A DNA stretch of 22,205 nucleotides from Treponema_I sp045597345 (lineage in GTDB: Bacteria > Spirochaetota > Spirochaetia > Treponematales > Treponemataceae), in assembly GCA_045597345.1 (NCBI GenBank), contig JAZLJW010000316.1:1-22205 (forward strand). Direction: 5' to 3'. Below the pieces are notes generated by a model. That model was not told the DNA's origin, did no database searches, and worked only from the letters and a program-made list of their open reading frames with translations. The position numbers were made by a program, and so were the translations under genes. Each line of letters starts with the position of its first letter. The first letter of the stretch is position 1. This document shows positions 21,195-22,205 of this stretch, one piece after another.

Positions 21195-22205
21195 TATTTA
21201 TGTTCCCGGTCCCGGTCTTCCCATTTCTGGCGGCTGGCTTTCAGCTCCAGAAGAACAGGGATTTTATCGTATCCTAAATCTGCGCGAATCTTATTTTTCA
21301 GATATGCCAGATAGGTAGGCTGTACGACTTCAGGCCGTGTAGCAAAAAGCAGAAACTGAACAGGATTTGTACTGGTCTGAGTCATGTACCGGATTTTGAA
21401 TCGGGCACTGCGGCTGGCTGGCGGCGGGTAAGCGGCTACCCAGTCTTTGAGTGCAGTATTCAGAGAAGCGGTGTCAATTTTACGGGTCAGCTGATTGTAG
21501 ATTTCCATAGAAGTATTCAGCAGTTGCTTGATACCGGTGTTTTCCTTGGCGGAGATTGCTACAACCGGAACATATTCCATGTGACCAAACATAACTTTGA
21601 TATTACGTTCGGCATCTTTGAAGACATGTTTTTCCTGAACCTGAGTATCCCATTTGTTCAGGCAGAAAATCATTCCACGACCACGTTCATAGGCCAGCGA
21701 AATCAGCTTTTTATCCTGTTCGGTAAGGCCTTCATTAGCATCCATCATGTAAAAGACAATGTCACAACGATCCAAAGTTTTAATGGCACGAGTAACCGAA
21801 AAGTATTCTACGTCTTCGGTAACTTTAGCTTTGCGACGGATACCGGCGGTATCAAGAACCTGAAACTGGCGGTTTTTGAAAGTAAAAAATCCTTCAACAA
21901 CATCGCGGGTGGTGCCGGCATAATCAGACACGATGGAAGCTTCAGAATTGGTCAGAAGATTAGAAAGGGTAGATTTACCGGTGTTCGGTTTACCCATGAT
22001 GGCAATTTTGATGGGGTGTTCTTCTTCGCCTTCTTCAACCCGGGAAAAATCCAACCGGCTGATAAGTGTTTCATACAATTCCGGAATATGGTCTCCATGC
22101 TCGGCAGAGATGAACATCAGTTCTTCAAAACCGTACTGGTAGAAGTTATAGGCATCTTCTTCATTACGGCCGCCTTCTGTTTTGTTGACAGCTGCAATGA
22201 GCTTT
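21194..22205 (-). CDS. der: Ribosome-assembly GTPase Der (EngA), partial
   Basis: The reading frame is open to the window edge, giving the last 337 residues; an internal Met at 22117 is not the start. The end of GTPase domain 1 is visible (AAVNKTEGGRNEEDAYNFYQYG, then ISAEHG), followed by domain 2: GKPNTGKST (G1), GTTRD (G2), DTAG (G3), NKWD (G4), SAK (G5), and the KH-like C-terminal domain (about 110 residues). Der has two tandem GTPase domains and matures the 50S subunit. Here the G4 of domain 1 reads NKTE rather than NKxD. Stop overlaps the merR-like start by one base. The N-terminal part lies outside. Confidence 0.93.
   Translation of the reverse strand, partial: KLIAAVNKTEGGRNEEDAYNFYQYGFEELMFISAEHGDHIPELYETLISRLDFSRVEEGEEEHPIKIAIMGKPNTGKSTLSNLLTNSEASIVSDYAGTTRDVVEGFFTFKNRQFQVLDTAGIRRKAKVTEDVEYFSVTRAIKTLDRCDIVFYMMDANEGLTEQDKKLISLAYERGRGMIFCLNKWDTQVQEKHVFKDAERNIKVMFGHMEYVPVVAISAKENTGIKQLLNTSMEIYNQLTRKIDTASLNTALKDWVAAYPPPASRSARFKIRYMTQTSTNPVQFLLFATRPEVVQPTYLAYLKNKIRADLGYDKIPVLLELKASRQKWEDRDREHK

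Overview
The window looks like the chromosomal origin region of a spirochaete, most likely a Treponema of the gut/rumen type. Grounds: a dnaA-dnaN-recF-dciA block, an AT-rich sequence with moderate GC in coding regions, a sugar-binding protein with a spirochaete-style lipobox and AGGKKE mature start, and a GyrA quinolone-pocket sequence HPHGDASVYD. Genus is inference from protein style; no search was run.

Layout. (1) 1-1908, minus strand: a galactofuranose-type sugar ABC transporter, ytfQ-like binding protein followed by a ytfR-like ATPase cut by the window edge, separated by a strong GC-rich hairpin. (2) 2156-6423, minus strand: dciA, recF, dnaN and dnaA, tightly packed except for a 246-base dnaN-dnaA gap that carries a textbook unwinding module: consensus DnaA box, GGCC cluster and a run of DnaA-trios. 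(3) 6511-11034, plus strand: gyrB and gyrA, divergent from dnaA. A paired REP-like palindrome sits between them, one half of which is also a terminator-like hairpin. (4) 11035-13545: an accessory, decaying stretch. It holds three members of one small unknown protein family (one with four nonsense codons, one intact, one frameshifted), a short orphan gene, a 303-base MITE-like element with inverted ends and an 8-base direct repeat, further REP-like palindromes, and most of a parS cluster. (5) 13550-15504, plus strand: Cof-type HAD phosphatase, a small membrane protein whose last codons contain a parS site, and an HD-domain hydrolase. (6) 15493-17533, minus strand: argA and queH. (7) 17672-19585, plus strand: long-chain acyl-CoA synthetase. 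(8) 19622-22205, minus strand: der (partial), a MerR-type regulator and an Rsm22-like methyltransferase, all overlapping or abutting.

How it fits together. Replication initiation (DnaA, clamp, helicase-loading DciA, origin module), topology control (gyrase) and segregation (five perfect TGTTTCACGTGAAACA parS sites plus one degenerate copy, 11035-14790) lie within about 10 kb. The parS sites punctuate the boundaries of small, repeat-associated and mostly broken genes, so this stretch appears to be kept mainly as a centromere while its coding content decays. parA and parB themselves are not in the window.
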